41,322 nt of DNA, taken from assembly GCA_900541715.1 (NCBI GenBank), contig UQLI01000018.1:1-41322 (forward strand), written 5' to 3'. Position numbers and translations under genes: made by a program. Origin of the DNA: an uncultured Collinsella sp. Its GTDB lineage: Bacteria > Actinomycetota > Coriobacteriia > Coriobacteriales > Coriobacteriaceae. The first letter of the stretch is position 1. Every line of letters starts with the position of its first letter. The notes under the pieces were generated by a model that searched no databases, was not told where the DNA came from, and saw only the letters and a program-made list of their open reading frames with translations. This document shows, one piece after another, positions 30,348-38,142 of the stretch.

Positions 30348-32834
30348 ATGAGTATCAAGCGTTTGGCGCTTTGCCGCAGCCAGGGCCGTCTGTTTGTCCT
30401 GCTTCGTTTTGCTGGCGAAGATGTCGCCGCACTTATTGAGCAGGAAGGTCCCCAAGCCTTTGCCCACGCAACGACGAATGGCGCTTGCGTGCCGTGCCTG
30501 GCACTGCCCGTCGACCACGGCCGCGTGTTGGCGCTTTGCCCTTCTGTCGCCGACTACGAGCGTGAACTCGCGGTTTTGGTGCTTCCGTTCTTGGATGGCT
30601 CGATGATTGATGCCGAGTTTGCCGTTGGGTCGCGTAAGCTTGGCTCCATCCGTCTTAATAGCCGTGTGGCCAAGCTAGAATCCAAGATTAACTACAAGAC
30701 GAAACCTGCGCTGTGCGCGCTTATTCGCGATGCGCAGCGCGGCGAGCGTTGTGGTTGCTACGAGATCGACGCCGTCCGCTATTTACCGGCGGACGAGGGC
30801 GCCGTGTGGCGCTACGAAATTGTGTGGGCAGGGGACTCCGACTGCACCCCCGAGCCCCAAATCTTCGATACGCATATGAACGCCATCGATGCCACGGTGC
30901 ATGTGTTTGAGTCGCAGCTCGATGTGCCTCAGCAGAATGGGACGCGCGTCAATAAAACCTTCCTGAGTGTCGAGATGCCCCAGGATATACGCGATTTTGT
31001 CGCGATTGCGACCGATCCCTCAGGGCAGATTCAGAGTGGTTTTTGCGCCATGGATGGTCGCCTGTACAACGGCATGGTCGATGACAGCTGGAACCGCATG
31101 AAGGACGCGCGCGCGGACGATGCCGCCTATCGTCGCTGGTTTGAGCAGCATCGCGCAAAGCCGGGCGACTTGGTGTGCCAGCGCTCCGCTTCCGCGGCAT
31201 TTGCCTATAGGCCGCTCTTGAGCATTGTGGTGCCGTGCTATAAGACCGATCGGGTTTACCTGCATGAGTTGCTGGATTCGGTGCTTGCCCAGAGCTACGA
31301 CAACTGGGAATTGCTGCTTATGGATGCCTCGCCCGAATGGGATGCGGTGGTCAATCTTGCGGTAGCCGCTCACGACGAGCGCGTTCGACGCGTTGAACTG
31401 CCCGGTAATGGCGGCATTGTTGTCAACACCAACGCCGGCATCCAACAGGCGGCGGGCGATTACGTCGCATTCTTGGACCACGACGACATCTTGGAACCGG
31501 ATGCACTGTTCTACTACGTTGCCGCGTTGAACAAGGCTGCCGAGAGCGAGCGTCCGCAGGTTCTGTTCTGTGACGAGGACATGTTCCAGAAAACGGGGGA
31601 GTGGGGCCAGCCGGTTTTTAAGACCAAGCTCAACGTCGACCTGCTCTATAGCCATAACTGTGTAACCCATTTTCTGATGGTGGAGAAGGCCCTGCTCGAC
31701 TCCATCGGTATGTCGTCAGAAGACGTCGCGGGCGCCCAGGATTACGATTTGACGCTCCGTTGCCTTGCTGCGGGCGCGCGGTTTGAGCATGTTGCACACG
31801 TGCTATATCACTGGCGTGTGCACCCAGGCTCCACCGCCGATGGCTCCGCCGATAGCAAGCCGTACGCCATCGAAGCCGGCCGCCTTGCGCTGCAGTGCCA
31901 TTTTGACTCGCTGGGCATTTGCGGAACGGTCGAGGAGGCTGAGGCCCCATTCGTCTATCGCATGCGTTATGCACTGCCGGATTCTGCGCCGCTCGTGAGC
32001 ATTGTGATTCCTACCAAGGACCACGTTGAGACGCTCAATGCCTGCGTGATGTCGATTGCTGAGAAGGCAACGTACGCTAACTACGAGATCGTCCTGGTGG
32101 AGAACAACAGCGAAGATCCGGAGACGTTCGCCTATTACGAGGGACTGCCTGAACGCGTGGCTGCCGCGTCTGACGGCAAGGGTAGCGCTCGCGTTGAATA
32201 CTGGCCAGGCGAGTTTAACTACTCCAAAATTATCAACTTTGGCGTTGGGTACGCTAAGGGTGACTACCTGCTGCTGCTCAACAACGACACCGAGGTTATG
32301 ACCCCGGACTTTATCGAAGAGATGATGGGCTATCTGCAGCGTCCCGATGCGGGCGTGGTGGGCGCCAAGCTCTACTTTGCCGACCATCTGGTGCAGCACG
32401 CTGGCATCGTGGTCGGCGTGCGTGGCGCCCTTGCCCATGCCAACCAGGACTTTTCGGCAAAGCGCGAGGGCTACCTTGCCCGTGCCGTGCGCCCGGGCAA
32501 CTTTAGCGCCGTTACGGGCGCCTGCCAGATGGTCCGTCGCGACGTTTTTGAGCAGGTCGGCGGCTACAACGAGGAGTTTGCCGTTGGCTTTAACGACGCG
32601 GATTTTTGCCTGCACGTATGGGAGGCGGGCTACCGCACCATCTTTACGCCCTATGCCGAGCTGTACCACTACGAGTTCACTTCGCGCGGCAGGGAAGAGG
32701 CCAGCGAGGAAAAGCTGCGCCGCTGGAAGCGCGAGCAGGCCCTGTTCATGCAGCGCTGGCCGGAGTTCTTCCTCAGCGGCGATCCGTGGTTGGGGCCAAA
32801 CCTATCTGCCGAGAGCGAGTATTTCTCGTATTAA
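30348..32834 (+). CDS. Large glycosyltransferase with two GT2 domains
   Basis: 828 aa. Residues 1 to about 285 are a poorly recognisable beta-rich N-terminal part (VHVFESQLDVPQ, SWNRMKDARADD). GT2 domain A runs about 288-540: PLLSIVVPCYKTDRVYLHELLDS, FLDHDDILEPDALFYY (377-380 as D-x-D), AGAQDYDLTLRC. GT2 domain B runs about 547-800: PLVSIVIPTKDHVETLNAC, VENNSEDPETF, FNYSKIINFGVGYAKGDYLLLLNNDTEVMTPDF, GACQMVRRDVFEQVGGYNEEF. The tandem arrangement with RxxxF.Q.GG.NEEF and HVWEAGYRTIFTP is typical of polysaccharide-polymerising or rhamnan-type GTs. It is the last gene of the five-gene operon. Its 3' 375 bp are duplicated at 35735-36112. Confidence 0.92.
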   Translation: MSIKRLALCRSQGRLFVLLRFAGEDVAALIEQEGPQAFAHATTNGACVPCLALPVDHGRVLALCPSVADYERELAVLVLPFLDGSMIDAEFAVGSRKLGSIRLNSRVAKLESKINYKTKPALCALIRDAQRGERCGCYEIDAVRYLPADEGAVWRYEIVWAGDSDCTPEPQIFDTHMNAIDATVHVFESQLDVPQQNGTRVNKTFLSVEMPQDIRDFVAIATDPSGQIQSGFCAMDGRLYNGMVDDSWNRMKDARADDAAYRRWFEQHRAKPGDLVCQRSASAAFAYRPLLSIVVPCYKTDRVYLHELLDSVLAQSYDNWELLLMDASPEWDAVVNLAVAAHDERVRRVELPGNGGIVVNTNAGIQQAAGDYVAFLDHDDILEPDALFYYVAALNKAAESERPQVLFCDEDMFQKTGEWGQPVFKTKLNVDLLYSHNCVTHFLMVEKALLDSIGMSSEDVAGAQDYDLTLRCLAAGARFEHVAHVLYHWRVHPGSTADGSADSKPYAIEAGRLALQCHFDSLGICGTVEEAEAPFVYRMRYALPDSAPLVSIVIPTKDHVETLNACVMSIAEKATYANYEIVLVENNSEDPETFAYYEGLPERVAAASDGKGSARVEYWPGEFNYSKIINFGVGYAKGDYLLLLNNDTEVMTPDFIEEMMGYLQRPDAGVVGAKLYFADHLVQHAGIVVGVRGALAHANQDFSAKREGYLARAVRPGNFSAVTGACQMVRRDVFEQVGGYNEEFAVGFNDADFCLHVWEAGYRTIFTPYAELYHYEFTSRGREEASEEKLRRWKREQALFMQRWPEFFLSGDPWLGPNLSAESEYFSY

Positions 32835-33043
32835 GGCAATGGGTATAGGAAGTCTTGAACTTTCTTTCGCTATGAGCTTGGAAGAAAGCAATGGTGGACT
32901 ACTAACTAAGTCATATTACGAAAGCTCGATACTTCCGCGATAAGTTTATACAGCCTTATATAACTCGATATTATTCGATATAGTCTGCGATAATTATTTA
33001 ACCGATGATTGGCTGTTAATCGATTCCCTAGAAAGGCAAACAA
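32835..33043 (+). other. AT-rich junction and promoter region with repeated CGATA
   Basis: A sharp change to AT-rich sequence right after the operon. CGATA occurs five times within about 75 bp (around 32918-32995), twice as TCGATA flanking TTAT, mixed with TATATAA and TTATAC boxes that could supply a promoter for the next gene. No intrinsic terminator for the GT operon is evident. Confidence 0.45.
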
Positions 33044-34147
33044 GTGAGCGCCACAGCATTCCATAATCCGTTTCGTCCCACTGCCGGCGCTGAGCCTCCG
33101 CGCATAATTGGTCGTGATGATATTGCCCTTGAGTTTACCGAGAGCTTGAATGCGGGAATTGGTGCACCTGCGAGGCTCATGCGCATTGCTGGACCGAGGG
33201 GCTCCGGAAAAACTGTTTTGCTCTGCGATCTTAGGGATCGTGCTCGAGAGCTTGGATGGAAGACCGCTATTGTCTCTGCTGGCCCTAACTTATTGCTGGA
33301 CTTGTGGGATCAGGTTGCTGATTCTTCCCTTGCGGCCAATGCTTCGGTCGGCGTAAACGCCGGCTTTGTTTCCGCGAAAGTTGACGTTGCGCCCAAAGAG
33401 CCGAGCCTTAGAAAGTTACTGAGTTCGGCAGCGAAGTCATCCAAAGGTCTTTTTATTGCCATCGATGAAGTTCAGGACGCTCCGATTGACGATATGCGTG
33501 CCATTGCGTCTACGGTTCAGCTTTTGATAGGGGAAAAAGTAGATATCGCACTTGCCTTTGCCGGGTTACCCGCCGGTGTTATGGATCTTATTAACGGCAA
33601 GGCGCTTACGTTCTTGCGTCGTGCTCTCCCCGAAGATCTGGCGCCTATCAACCAGGTGGAGGTAGCGCTCTCTATGGGCGATAGCTTTGTCGCGACTGGC
33701 TTGACCATAGAGGACAATCTCCTGTCGAGAGCCGCTAAGGCCACTAAGGGCTATGCCTATCTGGTGCAACTGGTCGGTTATTCCATTTGGCAGCGCGCCA
33801 ACTTGCATCGTGCCAAAAGTGCCGTTGTGAGCGAGCGCGACGTCACTGAAGGCATTGCGCTGGCAGAGGCTCGTTTTCACGATGTTGTTCACGAGCCCGC
33901 GATTTCTGGTCTGGGGCTCAACGATATCAAATACCTTTTGGCCATGTGCGAGGATAAACAACAGTCCAAATCAGCCGAGATTGCTAAGCGCATGGGTAAA
34001 AAGACCAATGAGATCAGCTCTATTAGGGCCAAATTGCTACAAAGAGAGGTTATTCAGGCACCACAGAGGGGTTACGTACAGTTTGCCGTGCCGGACCTAG
34101 ATATCTATCTACGAGAGAACGCCGAGGAGATTCTCGAACGGTTCTAG
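33044..34147 (+). CDS. ORC/Cdc6-like AAA ATPase with C-terminal winged helix
   Basis: 367 aa, GTG start after GAAAGG. It begins NPFRPTAGAEPPRIIGRDD, the lead-in typical of AAA_16/ORC-like ATPases. Walker A is AGPRGSGKT (49-57) and Walker B LFIAIDEVQD (D141, E142). A sensor-like region (ALAFAGLPAGVMDL) and lid follow, then a C-terminal winged helix (AEIAKRMGKKTNEISSIRAKLLQREVI, PQRGYVQFAVPDLDIYLRE). Similar single-gene ATPases are widespread in bacterial genomes and prophages with unknown roles. Its codon and base use are AT-richer than the GT operon. It lies at the left of an island bounded by a partial GT duplication. Confidence 0.85.
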   Translation: MSATAFHNPFRPTAGAEPPRIIGRDDIALEFTESLNAGIGAPARLMRIAGPRGSGKTVLLCDLRDRARELGWKTAIVSAGPNLLLDLWDQVADSSLAANASVGVNAGFVSAKVDVAPKEPSLRKLLSSAAKSSKGLFIAIDEVQDAPIDDMRAIASTVQLLIGEKVDIALAFAGLPAGVMDLINGKALTFLRRALPEDLAPINQVEVALSMGDSFVATGLTIEDNLLSRAAKATKGYAYLVQLVGYSIWQRANLHRAKSAVVSERDVTEGIALAEARFHDVVHEPAISGLGLNDIKYLLAMCEDKQQSKSAEIAKRMGKKTNEISSIRAKLLQREVIQAPQRGYVQFAVPDLDIYLRENAEEILERF

Positions 34148-34187
34148 GTCGAGGTATTATTTGGTTTTGATTTTACTTGGGAGCATT

Positions 34188-35267
34188 ATGGTAAAAATGC
34201 GAGATTCCCGTATCGAATTACTTCGCATTGTCCTTATGTGGACGGTAATGGCTCAGCATTTTGTTGTTCACAACGCTGATTCTGTTTCCGTATTTCCTGA
34301 TTCGTTTACTAGGTTTATCTACAATATCTTTTTCTATCCAATTGGAAGAACTGCGGTCGGCTGCTTTGTTGCCATAACAATCTGGTTTGTTGCGGGGAAA
34401 GTCGAATACTCCATAAACAAGGCTGTTAAACAGATAGCTTCAATCGAAGGCACGGTTCTCTTTTATAGTATTGCGCTGGGCTTTTTCTTCATGCTTCGCG
34501 GCGATATTCAAGTAAGTCCAACCAATTTGATAGATATTTTTGCACCAACTCTTACTGGTTCTAGTTGGTGGTTTGTAACCGTCTATGCTTGGCTTGTATT
34601 TTTGCTGCCCTTTATACTTCCGGCTTTGCATGCGTTGGGCCAGAAACTACATCTGTATCTAGGAGTTTTTCTGGTCTCTGTCTTTGGATTTCTGCGTTAT
34701 GTGCCGCTCTTTTGGATTCCCATCGACGGGCTACTAGTAGATTTTATTATAATTTGCGTTGTTGTTTGCTATATTCGCTGGTATGTAGACTTGTCAATAG
34801 TGGATATGCGGCTCCTGGTTGCTTGCTGCATTGCTTCCTTTGTGGGAGTTGCAATCTCGTTTTACGGTCAATTCCATTTTGATGGCTTGCTGGGCTCGAC
34901 CTTTGCGAATTTGTATAGCGGTTTTTTCGGTTCACCGGCGTCTATTTTTTCGTTAGCTATAGCAGTTTCGGTCTTGTTGGTCGATTTAAAGATGCCGCAT
35001 TTTTCCTCCCGTTTCGTTAACGCTGTAGCGAGGCTTTGTTTTGCTACTTATCTTATTTCTGACTATGCGCCTATCCGAAGTTGGCTTTGGAGCTCGCTGT
35101 TTCCCTTTACGCGTGTCGGCGTTGGACTGGGATTATTGCAGGTGCTTCTGGTTCCAACGGCTGTGTTTGCGATTTGCTTGATGCTGGAGGGTCTCAGGAG
35201 GCTCTTGGTTAGTTTCATCATGCGTTTTATCCGCCCTTTCGATTTGTTAAATAAAGCTTCGAACTAA
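34188..35267 (+). CDS. Acyltransferase-3 family membrane protein
   Basis: A 359-aa integral membrane protein with about ten helices. It starts MVKMRDSRIELLRIVLMWTVMAQHF; the R-x-E-L-L-R and conserved His near residue 20 are the acyltransferase-3 (OafA/WecH-like) signature. Such enzymes add O-acetyl or similar groups to exported glycans. The ATG at 34188 has GGGAG 4 nt upstream. Its base composition is clearly AT-richer than the GT genes, which suggests separate acquisition. A role in decorating the glycan made by the neighbouring operon is plausible but inferred. Confidence 0.87.
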   Translation: MVKMRDSRIELLRIVLMWTVMAQHFVVHNADSVSVFPDSFTRFIYNIFFYPIGRTAVGCFVAITIWFVAGKVEYSINKAVKQIASIEGTVLFYSIALGFFFMLRGDIQVSPTNLIDIFAPTLTGSSWWFVTVYAWLVFLLPFILPALHALGQKLHLYLGVFLVSVFGFLRYVPLFWIPIDGLLVDFIIICVVVCYIRWYVDLSIVDMRLLVACCIASFVGVAISFYGQFHFDGLLGSTFANLYSGFFGSPASIFSLAIAVSVLLVDLKMPHFSSRFVNAVARLCFATYLISDYAPIRSWLWSSLFPFTRVGVGLGLLQVLLVPTAVFAICLMLEGLRRLLVSFIMRFIRPFDLLNKASN

Positions 35268-35734
35268 ATTTAGGCTCTTGCCATTTTCTACCGCATGCGT
35301 GATTTGCCGACGAACCCTCTACGCTGGTGGTGGAACGATTGGGATTCTGAACTAGTGTTCTCTGGTTGTTGCGGGTTGGTCGATAACCATCTAGTAAAGT
35401 GAGTCGTGGGCACGCAAGGCCTGTTATAGACATAGTATCGCCCACGGTTGTTGCGGCTAAGACGACTATCATCGAGGCTGCTGTTAAGAAGCCGATCGAG
35501 CCGAAGGCTGACGTGGTAACCGTTGCGAAGTTTTCTGAGACCGTCGATGATGGCTCGGTTGGCATGTTTCTGGTGCTGGTGTTGTTGGAGGCGCTATTAA
35601 TTGCTGTAGAGGCTTCGGTTTAAATCAAGGAATCGAACCGGTTTCCACATCAATAGAATGCGCTGGCCGCATATGACGTATCGATATGGGCATGGTATTG
35701 CGTTTTTTAATTTGCGGCCACAAAGATGCCTTTT
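35268..35734. other. Gene-poor region with remnant reading frames
   Basis: About 470 bp without a convincing gene. A short frame encodes an unplaced W-rich peptide (RWWWNDWD, about 35290-35400) with no ribosome-binding site. A second, GTG-started frame (35399-35623, 74 aa) ends in a hydrophobic helix (VGMFLVLVLLEALLIAVEASV) and may be the tail of a lost gene. The last 29 bp (35706-35734) resemble 38034-38062 and run straight into the partial GT copy. Confidence 0.4.
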
Positions 35735-36112
35735 GCAAAGCGCGAGGGCTATCTTGCCCGCGCCGTGCGCCCCGGCAACTTCAGCGCCGTAACGGGCGCC
35801 TGCCAGATGGTCCGACGCGACGTATTTGAGCAGGTCGGAGGCTATAACAAGGAATTCGCCGTCGGCTTTTACGACGCAGACTTTTGCCTGCGCGTCTGGG
35901 AGGCGGGCTACCGTACCATCTTTACGCCCTATGCCGAGCTGTACCACTACGAGTTCACCTCGCGCGGCAGGGAAGAGGCCAACGAGGAAAAGCTGCGCCG
36001 CTGGAAGCGCGAACAGGCCCTGTTCATGCAGCGCTGGCCGGAGTTCTTCTTCAACGGCGACCCCTGACTCGGGCCAAATCTATCTGCCGAGAACGAGTAC
36101 TTCTCGCTTTAG
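35735..36112 (+). pseudogene. Truncated, nonsense-mutated copy of the 828-aa glycosyltransferase 3' end
   Basis: It starts abruptly at GCAAAGCGCGAGGGCTA, matching 32457 onward, and runs to the stop at 36112. The 125 codons match residues 704-828 of the GT at 30348-32834 with nine differences. One changes the Trp of GDPWLGP to TGA (36065-36067), which separates GDP from LGPNLSAENEYFSL. An ATG at 35726 precedes it but without the GT catalytic region. It has no likely function as a protein. Its stop overlaps the stop of the convergent ATPase gene by a few bases. Confidence 0.92.
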
Positions 36113-37086
36113 CGCGAAGTGATGCCAAGATTCGGCAAAGTATCCTCAAGAGTCGCAAGGGCGGTGGGGTTCAAATACTCCTCGTTCAAGCGGCTCTTGT
36201 CATATCGAAAACGTGTGCCTCGTGAGCATTCGACGAGTTCCGCAGTAAAGAATTTCTCCCAGCTAAAAAACACTAAGCTTTCGATATGTTCAGCGGGATT
36301 AAGTAGCATCTCCTTAATGTGTTTGCTGTTGAATAATCCCGACTTCAACACGAGCCATTCGAACGATTCCGGCAGGAATAGCTTGATGTTCTTTCGGCGC
36401 TGTAGTGCAGTTGCTTCTGCAATTTCTGGTCCAAAGGCGGCGCCGTCGGCAATCACGAGGATATCGTTTTCTGGTGCGTCCGTAATGCAATTGCAGATAT
36501 TTGATTTTCCACCCGCGCTGATGCACCTAATACTGCTCTTTTTGCATAGCAAACTGAAGAATTCGTAGCCCGAATTTGTGTCCTCGACGATGACAAGCTC
36601 GGGCCTCTCGCCTTTAAATTCAGTATCACCGTAAATACGATATGTAGAAGTGTAGACACGAGAGTAAACGGGATACTTCGTTGTGGTTCGGTTGGTGTTC
36701 TTAAGACCGTAGACTTCATCAACGCTATAGGGCAGTTGGTGCAGTGACTCTCTGGCAACGATTACGTAGTAGTTTGAGCTACGTTTTGCTTCATGGGCAA
36801 ATTCTCTTGATCGAACAAAAGTATTACCCTCATCAATAAAAACAATGCTGCTGGAAATCTCTTGGAGGTCTCTGCGCCAATTCTTTCCAGCTATTGTCTT
36901 ACAGGGAACTTTGCAACTTACTGTTACGCCGCTTTGTGGCCCTAATTCTTCGTGAGCAGCCACCATATCGAGCAACGTCGTTTTGCCCGTGGCGCTGTTG
37001 CCTTGAATGATGGTCAAGTTTCTATTGATGGTCAGTTTAAACTGAACGCGGTTGTTCTGAATAACTACCTTGTATGATCCGCGCAT
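36109..37086 (-). CDS. P-loop ATPase with a TOPRIM-like C-terminal half, partner of a DUF4869 protein
   Basis: 325 aa. The N-terminal part has an ABC/SMC-style start: YKVVIQNNRVQFKLTINRNLTIIQG, then Walker A GNSATGKTT (29-37). SSSIVFIDEGNTFV (79-91) fits Walker B with an adjacent Glu. No LSGGQ signature and no long coiled coil are seen, so it is not a standard ABC or full OLD protein. The second half reads RPELVIVEDTNSGYEFF (E168), then NDILVIADGAAFGPE (D214), an E...D spacing that resembles a TOPRIM fold, followed by FLPESFEWLVLKS. The start at 37086 shares its A with the TGA of the upstream gene; an ATG seven codons earlier is the alternative. A two-gene module of unknown function; an immunity role is a hypothesis. 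Confidence 0.75.
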   Translation of the reverse strand: MRGSYKVVIQNNRVQFKLTINRNLTIIQGNSATGKTTLLDMVAAHEELGPQSGVTVSCKVPCKTIAGKNWRRDLQEISSSIVFIDEGNTFVRSREFAHEAKRSSNYYVIVARESLHQLPYSVDEVYGLKNTNRTTTKYPVYSRVYTSTYRIYGDTEFKGERPELVIVEDTNSGYEFFSLLCKKSSIRCISAGGKSNICNCITDAPENDILVIADGAAFGPEIAEATALQRRKNIKLFLPESFEWLVLKSGLFNSKHIKEMLLNPAEHIESLVFFSWEKFFTAELVECSRGTRFRYDKSRLNEEYLNPTALATLEDTLPNLGITSR

Positions 37087-37535
37087 CAGGAGTTCTCCCT
37101 TAGGCATTTTCCAGCTATGGGAACAAGGTCAAACATCGTGTGGACCACGTCGCCCGTGTTGGCAACGGTCACCGTAAATTTACCGTTTCCAAAATCCAAT
37201 ATATGGTAGAGATTGATTGTTAAGTCCTTTTGCGCGGCGATTCGCAGAATCCAATAAGCGCAATTGTCACCACAGTTTGAGGCGTTATATACGTTTTGCG
37301 GCATGAAGTACATAAGCAGCAGTGTTTTGGTACCGCTCGAGAGCTTCTCAGGAGGGATGATGCCGAGGATTTTAGTGTCGATTGCATTGGGGCCTACCAC
37401 GGTGCCCTTATCGATTGATTTAATGATCCTTTGAGCAAAGGCGTCTTGAAACCACTGGGGCGAATATACGTTATCGAAGTAAACCGACGTATTGTAAATA
37501 ACGTTTTCCATATCACCATAGTGAATTGTTAACAC
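37086..37535 (-). CDS. DUF4869 domain-containing protein
   Basis: 149 aa, GTG start at 37535 set by AAGGGA 5 nt upstream. The sequence VLTIHYGDMENVIYNTSVYF, VVGPNAIDTKILGIIPPEKLSSGTKTLLLM, NASNCGDNCAYWILRIA and DLTINLYHILDFG is what I recall of DUF4869, a family of unknown function found sporadically in Firmicutes and gut Actinobacteria. It has no membrane helix or signal. C-G-D-N-C could bind metal. It overlaps the ATPase gene by one base, so the two are translated together. The 3' partner and the own promoter with an inverted repeat make it look like a self-contained cassette. Confidence 0.8.
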   Translation of the reverse strand: MLTIHYGDMENVIYNTSVYFDNVYSPQWFQDAFAQRIIKSIDKGTVVGPNAIDTKILGIIPPEKLSSGTKTLLLMYFMPQNVYNASNCGDNCAYWILRIAAQKDLTINLYHILDFGNGKFTVTVANTGDVVHTMFDLVPIAGKCLRENS

Positions 37536-37577
37536 GTTGGTCCCTTCGGGTCGCTGGTTTGGTGTTCGGTGAAATTG

Positions 37578-37636
37578 ATTATATCGCAGCATACGAGACG
37601 GGCATTATTGGCCTGTTGTGTATGTGATTAATGCCC
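37578..37636 (-). promoter_or_regulatory. Promoter and inverted-repeat operator of the DUF4869/ATPase cassette
   Basis: On the minus strand a perfect TATAAT (37583-37578) lies 43 nt before the GTG. The -35 position is not consensus but falls on one arm of an 8-bp inverted repeat GGGCATTA (37600-37607)/TAATGCCC (37629-37636) with 21 nt between. This is a plausible binding site for a regulator, which is not encoded in the cassette itself. Confidence 0.5.
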
Positions 37637-38074
37637 ATGGCGTGTTTTATCGGAAGTGTTTAGATCGATTGTCTTGTACCTGAGTTGCTTTAAAAGTCTG
37701 CGTTCTAGATAATACTTTTTGAGCCTTGCTCCGTGTGGCGGCACGTAAAAGCTGTACTGTGCTTGGGCAGGTAAAAGTCCAAGACGATTAGATATCCGAG
37801 AGGATATCGAGCCCGCACCGGGGAGATAAGGTGAGTCTACACCGGGGACTTTAATTCCGGCGACAATTAGGTTTCCATGAGGATACCGCGGCTGACAGCC
37901 AGCAGAAAACCGCCTTATACGATTCTTCCGCTTGCCGCGTGCTTAAAGGATTTACGCCGAAAGGGATTGCCGGTTTGCGCCATAAGACGTTGCTGTTGGC
38001 AATGCACGGAACGGCAAGGACGTGGCGGCTCTCATTAAATTGCAGTCACAAAGATACCTTTTATCGATTTCCTG
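37637..38074 (+). other. Gene-free region with several hairpins; candidate structured RNA or long leader
   Basis: No ORF with a ribosome-binding site. Clear hairpins are CTTGG/CCAAG (37762-37783), GATATCC-GAGA-GGATATC (37791-37808; perfect 7-bp stem with GNRA-type loop) and CCGG..CCGG (around 37843-37860). The motif CACCGGGGA occurs twice (about 37816 and 37841). GGATACCGCGG (about 37880) faintly recalls a T-box core, but other T-box parts are missing. A 29-bp segment (38034-38062) matches 35706-35734 at 24 positions. It could be the leader of the wall-protein gene, an independent RNA, or decayed DNA. Confidence 0.35.
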
Positions 38075-38103
38075 TTGAAAAACTAAATTGATAGTCTGAG
38101 AAT
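38075..38103 (+). promoter_or_regulatory. Putative promoter of the first GW-repeat protein
   Basis: TTGAAA (38075-38080), 17 bp, GAGAAT (38098-38103), 39 bp before the ATG. Confidence 0.4.
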
Positions 38104-38142
38104 GACTTAAGAGAGCCTTAAATCTCGGAGAAAGGATGTCGT

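Noticed and set aside
35399..35623. GTG-started 74-aa ORF with a C-terminal hydrophobic helix
   Set aside because: No ribosome-binding site or recognisable relative, and it lies in a decayed region; kept only as a possible remnant in the region entry.
37870..37910. Possible T-box core (GGATACCGCGG)
   Set aside because: Only part of the T-box consensus; no specifier stem or following terminator was found, and the downstream gene is a wall protein rather than an amino-acid gene.
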